A DNA stretch of 64,000 nucleotides from Arthrobacter celericrescens. GTDB taxonomy: Bacteria; Actinomycetota; Actinomycetes; Actinomycetales; Micrococcaceae. The notes beneath the pieces were generated by a model. That model was not told where the DNA came from, searched no databases, and was given only the letters and a program-made list of their open reading frames with translations. Position numbers and translations under genes: made by a program. The first letter of the stretch is position 1; the number at the start of each line of letters is the position of its first letter. The DNA lies in the NCBI RefSeq assembly GCF_003614925.1, contig NZ_QYLP01000090.1, forward strand, positions 62,001-126,000, given 5' to 3'. This document shows positions 1 to 8,628 of the stretch, one piece after another.

Positions 1-1
1 G

Positions 2-325
2 CCGCGCGACCTCGTCTCCGCGGTCGCCTCCGCCGTGGATACCGGACACGCCGACGCGCTGGTCTGCGGCGCGCAGGGGCATGCCGCGCAGAGTCAGCTC
101 GTGCTCGAAAGCCGCGGCCTCACCGTGGGCAAGGACCTGGACATCGCCTCCTTCGCTGGCGCCGCGGCCCTGGAAACCGGCAACCCGCTCATCAGTGCCA
201 TCGACCTGGCGCCCCGCGAGTACGGCGCGGCGGCCACGGAACTGCTGGACGCCGTCGTCCGCGATCCCGACGCCGGGCCGGTGCACCGCTGGTTCGACGG
301 CGCGAGCGTGCAGCTGGCCGGCTGA
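2..325 (+). CDS. LacI-family regulator, C-terminal fragment (5' end outside window)
   Basis: The reading frame is open from the window edge and ends in a stop. It encodes about 107 residues of a periplasmic-binding-like fold: ADALVCGAQGHAAQ resembles the effector-domain strand where LacI/PurR proteins have a phrase like AVFAANDxxA, and GKDLDIASFAG resembles the usual P-DISVVGFDD phrase. The ending (residues about 60-107, with the Pro-Leu-Ile-Ser-Ala-Ile-Asp stretch) matches the last subdomain. The HTH lies outside the window, so ligand and targets cannot be judged. A lone sugar-binding domain is possible but less likely. Confidence 0.7.
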   Translation, partial: PRDLVSAVASAVDTGHADALVCGAQGHAAQSQLVLESRGLTVGKDLDIASFAGAAALETGNPLISAIDLAPREYGAAATELLDAVVRDPDAGPVHRWFDGASVQLAG

Positions 326-341
326 AGCCATCCCATCCATG

Positions 342-404
342 CGTTGAGTGCTCACTTGTGGCGGGAAATCCGCGGAAATACCCGCCACAACTGAGCACTC
401 AACG
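342..404. repeat. Long intergenic palindrome, family A copy 1
   Basis: Near-perfect inverted repeat with a 61-bp core (343-403) opening GTTGAGTGCTCA and closing TGAGCACTCAAC, with inner arms TGTGGCGGG / CCCGCCACA. A second copy of exactly the same core length lies at 46841-46901. The right arm supplies the stop codon of the TetR gene on the minus strand (399-401), so the element reaches into its 3' end. There is no T-run, so an ordinary intrinsic terminator is unlikely, although it may fold as one between two convergent genes. Confidence 0.85.
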
Positions 405-1046
405 GGCTGAAACCTGCAGCGAGCCGCGGGCCGCGCCCACCATGCCTTCGACGGCGCGGGCCAGGTGCGTGCCGCGGTCGCTGACCCCGCCCCAGCGCAC
501 CAGGGACTGGGCGGTGAGGCCGTCGATCATGCCCAGGATCTGCCAGGCGAGCGAGGCGGCATCTCCTGCTTCAAGATCGCCGGTGTCAAAGTGGCCGCCG
601 GCCACGCCGTCCTCCACCACGCGCTGCAGCACGGCCTGCCAGGCGTCCATCTGTTCGCGGACGCACCCGGCGAGGGCTTCGTTCCGGCGGCCGAGGGTCC
701 AAGCCTCCACCCACACGGCGGTGACGTCGAGCCGGCTGCCGTCCATGAGGGTGCCGAGCAGGAAAGCCAGGCGCTCCACAGGCCCCGGAAGGGCCGCGAG
801 CATGCCCGCCACCTCCTCGGTTTCGGCCGCCACGATCGCCGTGAACGTCCCGGCCACGAGGGCATCGACGTTCGGCTGGTAGTGCGCAACGAGGCCCGAT
901 GCCACCCCCACCCGGGAGGCGACATTGCGCAGCGTGATGGCGGAGAGGCCCTGCTCCAGGGCGATTCCGCGGGCGGCTTCGGTGATTTCGGCGGCGCGCT
1001 CGGCCGGAGACTTCCGGGTGGCGCGCTTCTGCGTGGTGCTTGACAT
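399..1046 (-). CDS. TetR-family transcriptional regulator
   Basis: A 215-residue protein with an N-terminal TetR HTH: helix 1 in PAERAAEITEAARGIALEQG and the recognition region in LRNVASRVGVASGLVAHYQP. The C-terminal half is a helical ligand domain. It is divergent from the agmatine deiminase gene, and the 103-bp gap holds an inverted repeat TTGATC-GTAT-GATCAA, so local repression of the deiminase/amidase pair and of itself is likely. There is no Shine-Dalgarno. A TAGACT -10-like box (1055-1060) ends 8 nt before this ATG and 5 nt before an in-frame GTG at 1049, suggesting a leaderless message. Effector unknown. Confidence 0.88.
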   Translation of the reverse strand: MSSTTQKRATRKSPAERAAEITEAARGIALEQGLSAITLRNVASRVGVASGLVAHYQPNVDALVAGTFTAIVAAETEEVAGMLAALPGPVERLAFLLGTLMDGSRLDVTAVWVEAWTLGRRNEALAGCVREQMDAWQAVLQRVVEDGVAGGHFDTGDLEAGDAASLAWQILGMIDGLTAQSLVRWGGVSDRGTHLARAVEGMVGAARGSLQVSAR

Positions 1047-1079
1047 CACAGACCAGTCTAAAGTAACTTTTCAGCATTA

Positions 1080-1095
1080 TTGATCGTATGATCAA
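1080..1095. promoter_or_regulatory. Probable TetR operator
   Basis: Perfect inverted repeat TTGATC-GTAT-GATCAA between the divergent TetR gene and aguA-like gene. It overlaps the expected -35 of the TetR promoter, the position expected for autorepression. Assignment to the adjacent regulator is inferred from location. Confidence 0.6.
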
Positions 1096-1113
1096 CAAGC
1101 TTCGCAATCAACG

Positions 1114-1143
1114 AGCTTGCAGCAGAGAAGCTTGCAGCACAGA
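1114..1143 (+). repeat. 15-bp tandem duplication in the agmatine deiminase leader
   Basis: Two adjacent copies of AGCTTGCAGCANAGA (G then C at the variable base). The second copy runs directly into the AGAGGAG ribosome binding site of the downstream gene. It may be a replication-slippage product or a small leader element. Confidence 0.8.
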
Positions 1144-1152
1144 GGAGTCTTC

Positions 1153-2205
1153 ATGGCTTGGAAAATGCCGGCCGAAACCGCACCCCACGAACGCACCTGG
1201 ATGGCGTTCCCCCGCACCGGCCTGACGCTCGGCGACGATGCCGCGTCGGCCGAGGAGGCGTACGCCGCCTGGACCGCCGTCGCGCACGCGGTCGCCGAAT
1301 TCGAACCCGTCACCATGGTGGTGGACCCCAGCGAGCGCGAACGCGCCGCCCGCATGCTCGGCAGCGGCATCGAACAGCTCGAGGCACCCCTTGACGAGTT
1401 CTGGATGCGCGACGTCGGACCCACCTTCGTGCTCGACGACGAGCGCCCCGGCGTGCTTGGCGCCGTCGACTGGGTCTTCAACGGCTGGGGCGCCCCGCAG
1501 TGGGCCGAATGGGAAAAGAGCGCCGGGATGGCCCGCTTCGTGGCGGAGCAGAGCGGGGCCGAACTGGTGAGCTCCCTGCTGGTCAACGAAGGCGGCGCCA
1601 TCCACGTGGACGGCGAAGGCACCGTGCTCGTCACCGAAACCGTGCAGCTCGACCCGAGCCGGAACCCCTACGCGGACAAGGCCCGGGTGGAGGCCGAACT
1701 GGCCCGCACCATCGGCGCAACCAAGGTCATCTGGGGTCCGCGCGGCCTCACCCGGGACTACGAGGACATGGGCACCCGCGGCCACATCGACATGGTGGCC
1801 ACCCTGCCGGCCCCCGGGCGCATCCTGCTGCACTCCCAGGGCAACCCGGAGCACCCGGACTACGAGGTCAGCCGCAGCCTGCACGCCTTCCTGGAAACCC
1901 AGACGGACGCCGCGGGCAAGCCTTTCGAAATCGTCCAGCTGCCCGCCCCGGAGACCCTCCGCGACGAGGACGGTTTCGTGGACTGGAGCTACGTCAACCA
2001 CCTGGTGGTCAACGGCGGCGTCATCGCCTGCGGCTACGGCGAAGAACGCGCCGACGCCCTCGCCGCCGAGATCCTGGCCGAGGCCTACCCGGGGCGCCGC
2101 GTGGTCACCGTGGACGCCCGGCCCATCCTGGCCCGCGGCGGCGGCATCCACTGCATCACCCAGCAGCAGCCTGCCCTGCCCGCCTCGAAGGGAGGTGTGG
2201 CGTGA
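1153..2205 (+). CDS. aguA: Agmatine deiminase (Porphyromonas-type peptidylarginine deiminase family)
   Basis: A 350-residue protein, close to the family's usual length. It should hydrolyse agmatine to N-carbamoylputrescine and ammonia in the cytoplasm. Hallmarks: TWMAFP near the N-terminus, WMRDVGPTFV at about 84-93, the EGGAIHVDGEGT block, a GHID motif (DMGTRGHIDMVA), and the C-terminal nucleophile motif ARGGGIHCITQQ with Cys334. The start follows AGAGGAG at 1141-1147, whereas an upstream in-frame ATG at 1117 lies within the tandem repeat. The stop overlaps the amidase start (TGATG), so the two are translationally coupled. The specific substrate is inferred from family membership. Confidence 0.87.
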   Translation: MAWKMPAETAPHERTWMAFPRTGLTLGDDAASAEEAYAAWTAVAHAVAEFEPVTMVVDPSERERAARMLGSGIEQLEAPLDEFWMRDVGPTFVLDDERPGVLGAVDWVFNGWGAPQWAEWEKSAGMARFVAEQSGAELVSSLLVNEGGAIHVDGEGTVLVTETVQLDPSRNPYADKARVEAELARTIGATKVIWGPRGLTRDYEDMGTRGHIDMVATLPAPGRILLHSQGNPEHPDYEVSRSLHAFLETQTDAAGKPFEIVQLPAPETLRDEDGFVDWSYVNHLVVNGGVIACGYGEERADALAAEILAEAYPGRRVVTVDARPILARGGGIHCITQQQPALPASKGGVA

Positions 2206-3917
2206 TGGCCCGCTTCGACGTCGTCGAGGCGTCCATCGCCCGGCTTCGCGCTGCCCTGGAATCCGGCGAAACCACCTCGCTTGAACTCCTGGACGCGTAC
2301 CTGGAACGCATCGCGGCCTACGACGGCGAACTCAACGCCATGGTGGTCATGAACCCGGACGCCCGCGCCGATGCCATCGCCTCGGACGAGCGCCGCGCCC
2401 GCGGCGAGGGCCGGGGTCACTTGGAGGGCATCCCCTACACCGCCAAGGACTCATACCTGGCCAAGGGCCTCACCGCCGCCGCCGGGTCGCCGGCGTTCAA
2501 GGACCTCGTGGCGCAGCGGGACGCCTTCACCATCGAACGCCTGCGCGACGCCGGCGCCGTGCTGATCGGCCTGACCAACATGCCGCCCATGGCCAACGGC
2601 GGCATGCAGCGCGGAGTTTACGGCCGGGCCGAGAGCCCGTACAACGCCGACTTCCTGACGGCGGCCTTCGGCTCCGGTTCCTCCAACGGCTCTGGCACCG
2701 CGACGGCGGCCAGCTTCGGTGCCTTCGGCCTGGGCGAGGAGACGTGGTCAAGCGGCCGCGCACCGGCGTCGAACAATGCCCTGTGCGCATACACGCCCTC
2801 CCGCGGCGTGATCTCGGTGCGCGGCAACTGGCCGCTGGTCCCCACGATGGACGTGGTGGTCCCGCACACCCGCTCCATGGCGGACCTACTGGAACTGCTG
2901 GACGTGATCGTGGCGGACGACGCCGAGGCGCGCGGCGATTTCTGGCGGGTGCAGCCGTGGGTGGAGATCCCGAAGTCCTCCGAGGTGCGGCCGGAATCCT
3001 ACCCGGCGCTCGCTCCGGCAGATCCCGACGGCGGCCGGGCGGCTTTGCGGGGCAAGCGCTTCGGGGTGCCGCGGATATATGTGAACGCCGACGCCGAGGC
3101 CGGAACCGAGGGAGCGGCGGGAATCGGCGGACCTACCGGGCAGCGGATCGAGACCCGTGCCTCCGTGATCGATCTCTGGGAAGCCGCGCGGCGTGACCTG
3201 GAGGCCGCCGGTGCCGAGGTGGTGTTGGTGGACTTCCCCGTGGTGAGCAACTACGAGGGCGACCGGCCGGGCGCACCCACCATCGCCACCCGCGGACTGG
3301 TCAGCCCGGAGTACCTGCACCGCGAAATCGTGGACCTGTCCGCTTGGTCCTGGAATGACTTCCTGGCGGCCAACGGCGACCCGGCCCTGGATTCGCTGGC
3401 GCAGGTGGACGGCGCGGCGATCTTCCCGCATCCGGACGGTGCCCTGCCGGACCGTTACGACGGGTTCGACGACAACATTTCCGGCTACCCCGCCCACATC
3501 CGCTCCAACCCGGAGCAGCCGATGACGGAGATCCCGGAACTGGCCGCCGGCGTCCGCGGCCTGGAGCTGACCCGCAAACTGGACCTCGAAGAATGGATGG
3601 ACGGGCTGGGCCTGGACGCCGTGATCTTCCCGGCCGCCGCCGACGTCGGACCGGCGGACATGGACGTGAACCCGGCCTCCGCGGACCTCGGCTGGCGCAA
3701 CGGCGTCTGGGTGGCCAACGGCAACCTGGTGCCCCGCCACCTGGGGATTCCCACGGTCACCGTCCCGATGGGAACGATGGCCGACATCGGCATGCCGGTG
3801 GGCCTGACCTTCGCAGGCCGCGCCTACGACGACACCGCGCTGCTGGCCCTCGCGGCGGCTTTCGAAGCAACCGGCTCCCGCCGTACCGAACCCCCGCGGA
3901 CACCGCGGCTGGGCTGA
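2205..3917 (+). CDS. Amidase-signature-family hydrolase
   Basis: A 570-residue amidase-signature enzyme with the Ser-cisSer-Lys scheme: the Lys is in GIPYTAKDSY (about residue 82), the Gly/Ser-rich loop is GSGSSNGSGTATAASFGAFG, and the nucleophile region is EETWSSGRAPAS. This last segment differs from the common GTDTGGSIRxPA, so the subfamily is unusual. The start is the ATG with AAGGGAGGT 8 nt upstream (2188-2196). A GTG 3 nt earlier is also in frame but too close. Co-translated with agmatine deiminase, it may process a carbamoyl or amide intermediate, but the canonical N-carbamoylputrescine amidase is a nitrilase, so the substrate is open. Confidence 0.85.
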   Translation: MARFDVVEASIARLRAALESGETTSLELLDAYLERIAAYDGELNAMVVMNPDARADAIASDERRARGEGRGHLEGIPYTAKDSYLAKGLTAAAGSPAFKDLVAQRDAFTIERLRDAGAVLIGLTNMPPMANGGMQRGVYGRAESPYNADFLTAAFGSGSSNGSGTATAASFGAFGLGEETWSSGRAPASNNALCAYTPSRGVISVRGNWPLVPTMDVVVPHTRSMADLLELLDVIVADDAEARGDFWRVQPWVEIPKSSEVRPESYPALAPADPDGGRAALRGKRFGVPRIYVNADAEAGTEGAAGIGGPTGQRIETRASVIDLWEAARRDLEAAGAEVVLVDFPVVSNYEGDRPGAPTIATRGLVSPEYLHREIVDLSAWSWNDFLAANGDPALDSLAQVDGAAIFPHPDGALPDRYDGFDDNISGYPAHIRSNPEQPMTEIPELAAGVRGLELTRKLDLEEWMDGLGLDAVIFPAAADVGPADMDVNPASADLGWRNGVWVANGNLVPRHLGIPTVTVPMGTMADIGMPVGLTFAGRAYDDTALLALAAAFEATGSRRTEPPRTPRLG

Positions 3918-3955
3918 GCTGCAAGGGGCCGGGTAGCACCGGGCCCCTTGCAGCT
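3917..3955. terminator. Hairpin between convergent genes
   Basis: Arms AGCTGCAAGGGGCC and GGCCCCTTGCAGCT pair over 14 bp, starting within the amidase stop codon. No U-tract follows on either strand, so it is probably a bidirectional or weak terminator separating the amidase from the convergent aldo/keto reductase. Confidence 0.6.
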
Positions 3956-3963
3956 TCCGGCCT

Positions 3964-4995
3964 TCAGCGGCCGCCGGCGATCTTGCGGCTGCGTTGTTCC
4001 TGCGCGTTCGGCCCGTACGGATACACCCCGAGCCTGGGGTTGCTCGCCCCGTTCAGCCGCTCGATGTCCTCGGTTGTCAGCTCAAGATCGGCCGCCGCCA
4101 GATTGTCCGCCAGCTGATCGCGTGTCCGTGCGCCCAGGATCACGGATGTCACCGCCGGCCTGCCGGCCAGCCATGCGAGGGCAACTTGTGACTGGCTGAC
4201 GGAGTGCAACGATGCTGTCGCCTCGACCGCGTCGAGGACCCGCCAGGTGTGTTCGTCCGCGTTCCGGGCTTCCCAGGCTTCCATGCCGCGCTTCGGGTTC
4301 TCCCCCAGCCGGGTAGCCCCGGTCGGGTCCACATCGCGCCTGTACTTGCCCGAAAGCCAGCCACCGCCCAGCGGCGACCACGGAAGGAGGCCGATGCCGG
4401 CGTCGAGCGCCGCGGGAACAATCTCCAGTTCAATGTCCCGCACCAGCAGGTTGTACTGGGGCTGCAGGGTGACCGGAAGGTTCCAGCCGTGTGCCTTCGC
4501 CAGGTGGACGGCCTTCGTCAGCTGCCAGCCGAGGAAATTGGAGAAGCCGTAGTAGGCGATCTTTCCGTTGCAGACGGAGTCGTGCAGGAAGCGCAGGGTC
4601 TCTTCCAGCGGGGTGATGGGGTCCCAGGCGTGCATTTGGTACAGGTCGATCTGCTCAACACCCAGGCGGCGCAGGGAGTCGTCCAGTGCCTTGCCCAAAT
4701 GCCGGCGTGACGTGCCGAGGTCATTGGGGCCTTTTCCCATCGGAAAGCGTCCCTTGGTGGCGAGCACCACCCGATCCCGCGCGCCGCTCCGGCTGCCCAA
4801 CCAACGGCCGATGATTTCCTCGGACACGCCTTGGCTGTAGACATCGGCGGTGTCCAGGAAGTTGCCGCCGGCATCGAGGTAGTCGTCCAGGATGAGGTGG
4901 GACGTCTCTTCGCTCGCCTTGGCCCCGAAGGTCATGGTTCCCAGCGCGTAAGCGGACACGACAGCACCGCTGCTGCCCAGTGTGCGGTATTCCAT
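3964..4995 (-). CDS. Aldo/keto reductase
   Basis: A 343-residue NADPH-dependent (alpha/beta)8 oxidoreductase. Visible signatures are MEYRTLGSSGAVVSAYALG at the start, GGNFLDTADVYSQGVSEEIIG with the catalytic Asp and Tyr, the Lys-containing VVLATKGRF, the IDLYQMHAWD strand, and the cofactor segment PAVTSVILGART near the C-terminus. The start has GAGGAG 7 nt upstream. It sits 18 bp downstream of an NAD-dependent epimerase-like gene and is likely co-transcribed. Closest in type to YajO/PdxI-like general aldehyde reductases. Substrate unknown. Confidence 0.88.
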   Translation of the reverse strand: MEYRTLGSSGAVVSAYALGTMTFGAKASEETSHLILDDYLDAGGNFLDTADVYSQGVSEEIIGRWLGSRSGARDRVVLATKGRFPMGKGPNDLGTSRRHLGKALDDSLRRLGVEQIDLYQMHAWDPITPLEETLRFLHDSVCNGKIAYYGFSNFLGWQLTKAVHLAKAHGWNLPVTLQPQYNLLVRDIELEIVPAALDAGIGLLPWSPLGGGWLSGKYRRDVDPTGATRLGENPKRGMEAWEARNADEHTWRVLDAVEATASLHSVSQSQVALAWLAGRPAVTSVILGARTRDQLADNLAAADLELTTEDIERLNGASNPRLGVYPYGPNAQEQRSRKIAGGR

Positions 4996-5013
4996 GCTGC
5001 TCCTCAGTTCGTC

Positions 5014-5886
5014 TCAGTCTTCAGTGGGCGTGGTCCGGTTCGAGTGGTAGTCGCGCCAGCTGTGCTCGGGCTCGTAGCCCAGCAGCCGGCGTGCCTTGTC
5101 GATGGACAACAGGGTTTCGTGCCGGTCCAGTTCCTTGACCACCTCGACGCCGGGAAAGACTTCGGCGGCCAGTTCCGCGCTTGATCTCTCCATGACCGTG
5201 TCCGAGGCAGCGATGATGAACGCCTCGAATCCCGGCTGCCCGTTCTCGAGGGCGCGGGCCACCGCCTGTGCCCCGTCGCGGGCGTCGATGTAGCCCCACA
5301 GGTTCCACTTCCGGAGCCTGGCATCGGCGTCGAAGGACCGGAACGCCTCATAATCCTCGGGGTCCATCACGTTGGAGAAGCGCAGGGCCACGATGCTCAG
5401 TTCGGGGTCCCAGCGCGTGAACTGGATGGCCATCTGCTCTTCGAGGTGCTTGACCAGCGAGTACGTGCTCTCGGGCCGGGCCGGGTATTCCTCGTCCACC
5501 GGGATATACGGCGGTGCGATGTCAAAGGGCAGGCCAAGGACGGTCTCGCTGGAGGCATAGACGATCTTCTTGATTCCCGCCCGTCGCGCGGCCTGGAAGA
5601 CGTTGTAGGTGGAGAGCATGTTGTTTTCGAAAGTTGCGGCGTCCGGCGCCAGGCCCGGGGCGGGGATGGCCGCCAAGTGCACCACCGCGTCGAATCCGCT
5701 GTGCCGGTCATCCAGGCCAAGGATGGCATCGAGGACCTGACCATAGCTGCGCAGGTCAACGTTCACATACCCGGGCCCCTTCCGGCCTTCCCGGTCCAGG
5801 TTCAACACCTCGTGGCCGTCCTTCTTCAGGCCCCGGACCACGTTCCGGCCAAGCTTGCCGCTTCCGCCAGTGACAGCAATTCTCAT
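5014..5886 (-). CDS. NAD-dependent epimerase/dehydratase (extended SDR)
   Basis: A 290-residue SDR. The N-terminal Rossmann motif is MRIAVTGGSGKLGRNVVRGL (TGxxGxxG), followed by DAVVHLAAIPAPG and the Tyr/Lys pair in STYSLVKHLEEQ, with the preceding Ser in VYASSETVLG. The preferred ATG has AGAGGAG 9 nt upstream. A longer frame to 5934 lacks that and adds no conserved sequence. First gene of a two-gene unit with the aldo/keto reductase. Related proteins act on nucleotide sugars or uronates; nothing here fixes the substrate. Confidence 0.86.
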   Translation of the reverse strand: MRIAVTGGSGKLGRNVVRGLKKDGHEVLNLDREGRKGPGYVNVDLRSYGQVLDAILGLDDRHSGFDAVVHLAAIPAPGLAPDAATFENNMLSTYNVFQAARRAGIKKIVYASSETVLGLPFDIAPPYIPVDEEYPARPESTYSLVKHLEEQMAIQFTRWDPELSIVALRFSNVMDPEDYEAFRSFDADARLRKWNLWGYIDARDGAQAVARALENGQPGFEAFIIAASDTVMERSSAELAAEVFPGVEVVKELDRHETLLSIDKARRLLGYEPEHSWRDYHSNRTTPTED

Positions 5887-5952
5887 CGCGCACTCCTCTG
5901 AAAGGGATGGTGTCGCTAACACTCTAGGCGCCACCCCCGGCTGCGTCGCGTG

Positions 5953-7446
5953 TCAGGTGGGGAAATCCATGGCTTCGTGGATCTGCAGGGCAAACCACAG
6001 CTGGGCGAGGGTGGACGTTTCGCCCATGTCCAGCCCCGTCAGCTCGCCGATCTTCCGGATCCGGTAGATCACGGTCTGGCGGTGCGTGAAAAGCACGGCC
6101 GCCGTCTTCTGCCAGGAGCGCTGGGTGTCCAGGTAGACCTTCAGGGTGTGCATCAGGTCCGGTTCACGGCCGCGCTCGTAGTCAATGACCGGCCCCAGCA
6201 GTCGCTGGACGAGCGCGGCGCCCTCCTCATGGCTCGTCAGGCCCAACCAGGACGGCCCTTCGCGATACCGCACCAGTTGCCGGGCGCTGTTCTCCGCGGT
6301 GCCGAGCGACCACAGCGATTCCTGCAGTGCTGTCTGGATCCCGGACACCCCGGCCGGCGCGCTCACCCCGATCCGCACGGAGCCGCTGACCACGTGCCGC
6401 ATCAGTTCCGCCGGGCATTCCTTCGAAACAAGGAGGTGCAGGCGGCCGGCCCGGTTCAGGCAGGCCGAGGCGAATCCATGTCCCCACAGGTCCACGTGGA
6501 CGTTGGCCAGGTCCCCGTTTTCCCCGGACATGGACACCACCACGAAGTCTTGCGCGGGGATGCCGAACTCGCCCAGCCGGCGTTCAAGTTCGGCCACACC
6601 GTAGCGCCCGTCGAAGGCCTGCAGGAGGAACTCGGATCCCAGCCGTCGCTGGCCTTCGAGCGCCAGCACCGTGCGGGACAGTTCGAGGCCCAGGACCGTG
6701 GCCGCATGGAGCAGGACCACCGCGTCGGGATGCTGCTCGGTGTCCGGCAGGACCAGCAGCAGGGCGTTCGCATGGGTGGGAATGTCCATCATCAGCACGT
6801 GCTGCTCCCCCATCCGCAGCCATTGGAAATTCTTCACCGTGCCTGGCGCCTTCCCCACCTTCCCGGCGAGCCAGCCGGACAGTTCCCCGGGCAGCTTCTC
6901 CCAGTCCGGGTGCCAGGGGTCCAGGCACCGCCGGTCGATGACGAAAAGCCTGGAGCCAAGTTCAGCGGCCAGGCCCTGCAGCAGGCGCCGCCCGTGATCG
7001 TCCGCCCCCGCCAACCGCAACAGGTCATAGATCCTGGCGGTCTGCCGCAGCCGGCGCGACTCCTCGATCAGGGAGGCCTCCGCCACCGTCCGGGCGATGG
7101 CGATGAACGGCAGCGGGTAGGGAATGTTGATGAGCGGAAGGGGCAGGGAATCGCAGGCCTCGATCAGTTCGGGACGGAGCTCCGGGGCGTGCATCTTTTC
7201 GCCGACCGCCAGCGCGCTCGCGCCCGCCTTCACCAGCTCCCGTGCGAGCTCGACCTGCCCCTCGGCGTCGGCCGGAATGGACATGCCGTTGGTCATCATG
7301 ATTTCGCCGCCCGTGGTCCATTCCCAGAGCCGCGGCAGGTCCGAGGTGTGGGCCCAAGTGATGCGGTTTCCCATGCCGCCGGCGCCCGCCAGCAGGCGCA
7401 ACCCCAGTTGCGGCTCGGCGAGCAGTTCCGCCACCGTCATGGCCAT
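5953..7446 (-). CDS. PucR-family transcriptional regulator
   Basis: A 497-residue regulator. The N-terminal PucR domain (about 1-120) starts MTVAELLAEPQLGLRLLAG and contains TTGGEIMMTNGMSI and ALAVGEKMHAPELRPELIEA. A GGDEF-like linker follows, and a PucR-type C-terminal HTH is visible in LKVYLDTQRSWQKTAAVLF and HRQTVIYRIRKIGELTGLDM. Members activate purine, polyamine or proline catabolism. It is divergent from the ureohydrolase/NCS1/aldehyde dehydrogenase operon, which is its likely target. The GGAG upstream is at good spacing. Confidence 0.9.
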   Translation of the reverse strand: MAMTVAELLAEPQLGLRLLAGAGGMGNRITWAHTSDLPRLWEWTTGGEIMMTNGMSIPADAEGQVELARELVKAGASALAVGEKMHAPELRPELIEACDSLPLPLINIPYPLPFIAIARTVAEASLIEESRRLRQTARIYDLLRLAGADDHGRRLLQGLAAELGSRLFVIDRRCLDPWHPDWEKLPGELSGWLAGKVGKAPGTVKNFQWLRMGEQHVLMMDIPTHANALLLVLPDTEQHPDAVVLLHAATVLGLELSRTVLALEGQRRLGSEFLLQAFDGRYGVAELERRLGEFGIPAQDFVVVSMSGENGDLANVHVDLWGHGFASACLNRAGRLHLLVSKECPAELMRHVVSGSVRIGVSAPAGVSGIQTALQESLWSLGTAENSARQLVRYREGPSWLGLTSHEEGAALVQRLLGPVIDYERGREPDLMHTLKVYLDTQRSWQKTAAVLFTHRQTVIYRIRKIGELTGLDMGETSTLAQLWFALQIHEAMDFPT

Positions 7447-7632
7447 GGTCAGGCTCCGTTCCTTGTCTGCATGCCCTTCACCGGCCCGGAATTCCGGCGC
7501 TCTTAGACATATGTATAGGTGCCCCTGTTATTTGTAGTCAATCGCTCGATAGGCCACGTGACGCCGATCACTAATGATGGAAGGACCTGCAGAGGCAGCA
7601 GGCCCCCAGCGCAACGTGAAGGATTCTCCCCC
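7447..7632. promoter_or_regulatory. Divergent control region, PucR regulator / ureohydrolase operon
   Basis: A 186-bp gap between divergent genes. It is locally AT-rich around 7503-7545 and contains a CATATG-centred stretch near 7507. Both promoters should lie here, but no clear -35/-10 pair or strong palindrome could be assigned. AAGGA about 10 nt before 7633 serves as the ribosome binding site of the downstream gene. Confidence 0.4.
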
Positions 7633-8628
7633 ATGACTGTCCACCAGCCCGTTGGCCCCGTCGACGCCACCAAGGTTCCACGCTTCGCGGGGCTTGGCAC
7701 TTTCGCCCGGCTCCCGCAGATCGACCGCGTTCCCGACTACGACATCGCAGTGGTCGGCGTCCCGTTCGACGGCGGCACCTCCTTCCGTCCGGGCGCCCGC
7801 TTCGGTCCGGCGGCCGTCCGCGAGGCCTCGCGCCTCCTGCGCCCCGGCTACCACGTTGAACTCGACGTGGAACCCGTGCGGGAGGTCCAGGTGGTGGACG
7901 CCGGAGACATCGTCTGCACGCCGTACGACATCACCCGGGCCGTCCGCGAAATCGAGGAGCAGGCCCTGCCGCTCCTCGGCGAAGGCAAGCGGCTGATCTC
8001 CATCGGCGGGGACCACACCATCGCCCTGCCCATGCTGCGGGCCTTGAACACCGTCCACGGGCCCGTGGCGCTGCTGCACTTCGACGCGCACCTGGACACC
8101 TGGGACACGTACTTCGACCAGCCCGTCACCCACGGCACCATCTTCCGCCGCGCCTTCGAAGAGGGCCTGCTGGTCCAGGACCGCTCCATGCACGTGGGCA
8201 TCCGCGGCCCGGTCTATGACCGCAACGATTTCCTCCGCGACCATGAGTTCGGTTTCCAGATCATCCGCTGCTCGGACCTGGACACCCTCGGAGTGCCCGC
8301 GGCGATCGAACAGGTGAAGGAACGCCTGGGCGACACCCCCGTGTACGTGTCGATCGACATCGACGTCCTCGACCCGTCCTACGCCCCCGGCACCGGCACC
8401 CCCGAAATGGGCGGGCTTCACTCCCGCGAACTGCTCGCCCTGCTCCGTGGGCTGGAGGGAATCAACATCGTGGGCGCCGACGTCGTCGAGGTCGCCCCGG
8501 CCTACGACCACGCGGACATCACTTCGGTGGCGGCGGCCACCCTCGTCTTCGACCTGCTCGGCCTGATGGTGAAGGGAAGCCGCGAGGACACCAATGAGCT
8601 GTCACTGGCCGCCCGGAGCGCATCATGA
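7633..8628 (+). CDS. Ureohydrolase of the agmatinase/guanidinobutyrase type
   Basis: A 331-residue arginase-superfamily enzyme that releases urea from a guanidino substrate. The binuclear Mn ligands are in place: His128 in ISIGGDHTIALPM, Asp151, His153 and Asp155 in HFDAHLDTWD, and Asp242 and Asp244 in SIDIDVLDPSYAPGTGTPE. The start follows AAGGA. It overlaps the next gene by 4 bp (ATGA). Next to an NCS1 permease and an aminoaldehyde-type dehydrogenase, 4-guanidinobutyrate or agmatine is the likely substrate, but families with other guanidino substrates look the same at this level. Hence no symbol is given. Confidence 0.88.
   Translation: MTVHQPVGPVDATKVPRFAGLGTFARLPQIDRVPDYDIAVVGVPFDGGTSFRPGARFGPAAVREASRLLRPGYHVELDVEPVREVQVVDAGDIVCTPYDITRAVREIEEQALPLLGEGKRLISIGGDHTIALPMLRALNTVHGPVALLHFDAHLDTWDTYFDQPVTHGTIFRRAFEEGLLVQDRSMHVGIRGPVYDRNDFLRDHEFGFQIIRCSDLDTLGVPAAIEQVKERLGDTPVYVSIDIDVLDPSYAPGTGTPEMGGLHSRELLALLRGLEGINIVGADVVEVAPAYDHADITSVAAATLVFDLLGLMVKGSREDTNELSLAARSAS

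Noticed and set aside
342..404. Family A and B palindromes as intrinsic terminators
   Set aside because: None of the four copies has a U-tract, and two copies sit inside an operon. Terminator activity cannot be excluded, but the repeated fixed length makes a dispersed element the better description.
1500..2204. Open frame extending the amidase by about 235 residues upstream
   Set aside because: The extension lies wholly inside the agmatine deiminase gene in another frame, is Arg/Pro/Gly-rich, and the amidase has its own AAGGGAGGT and ATG at 2205.
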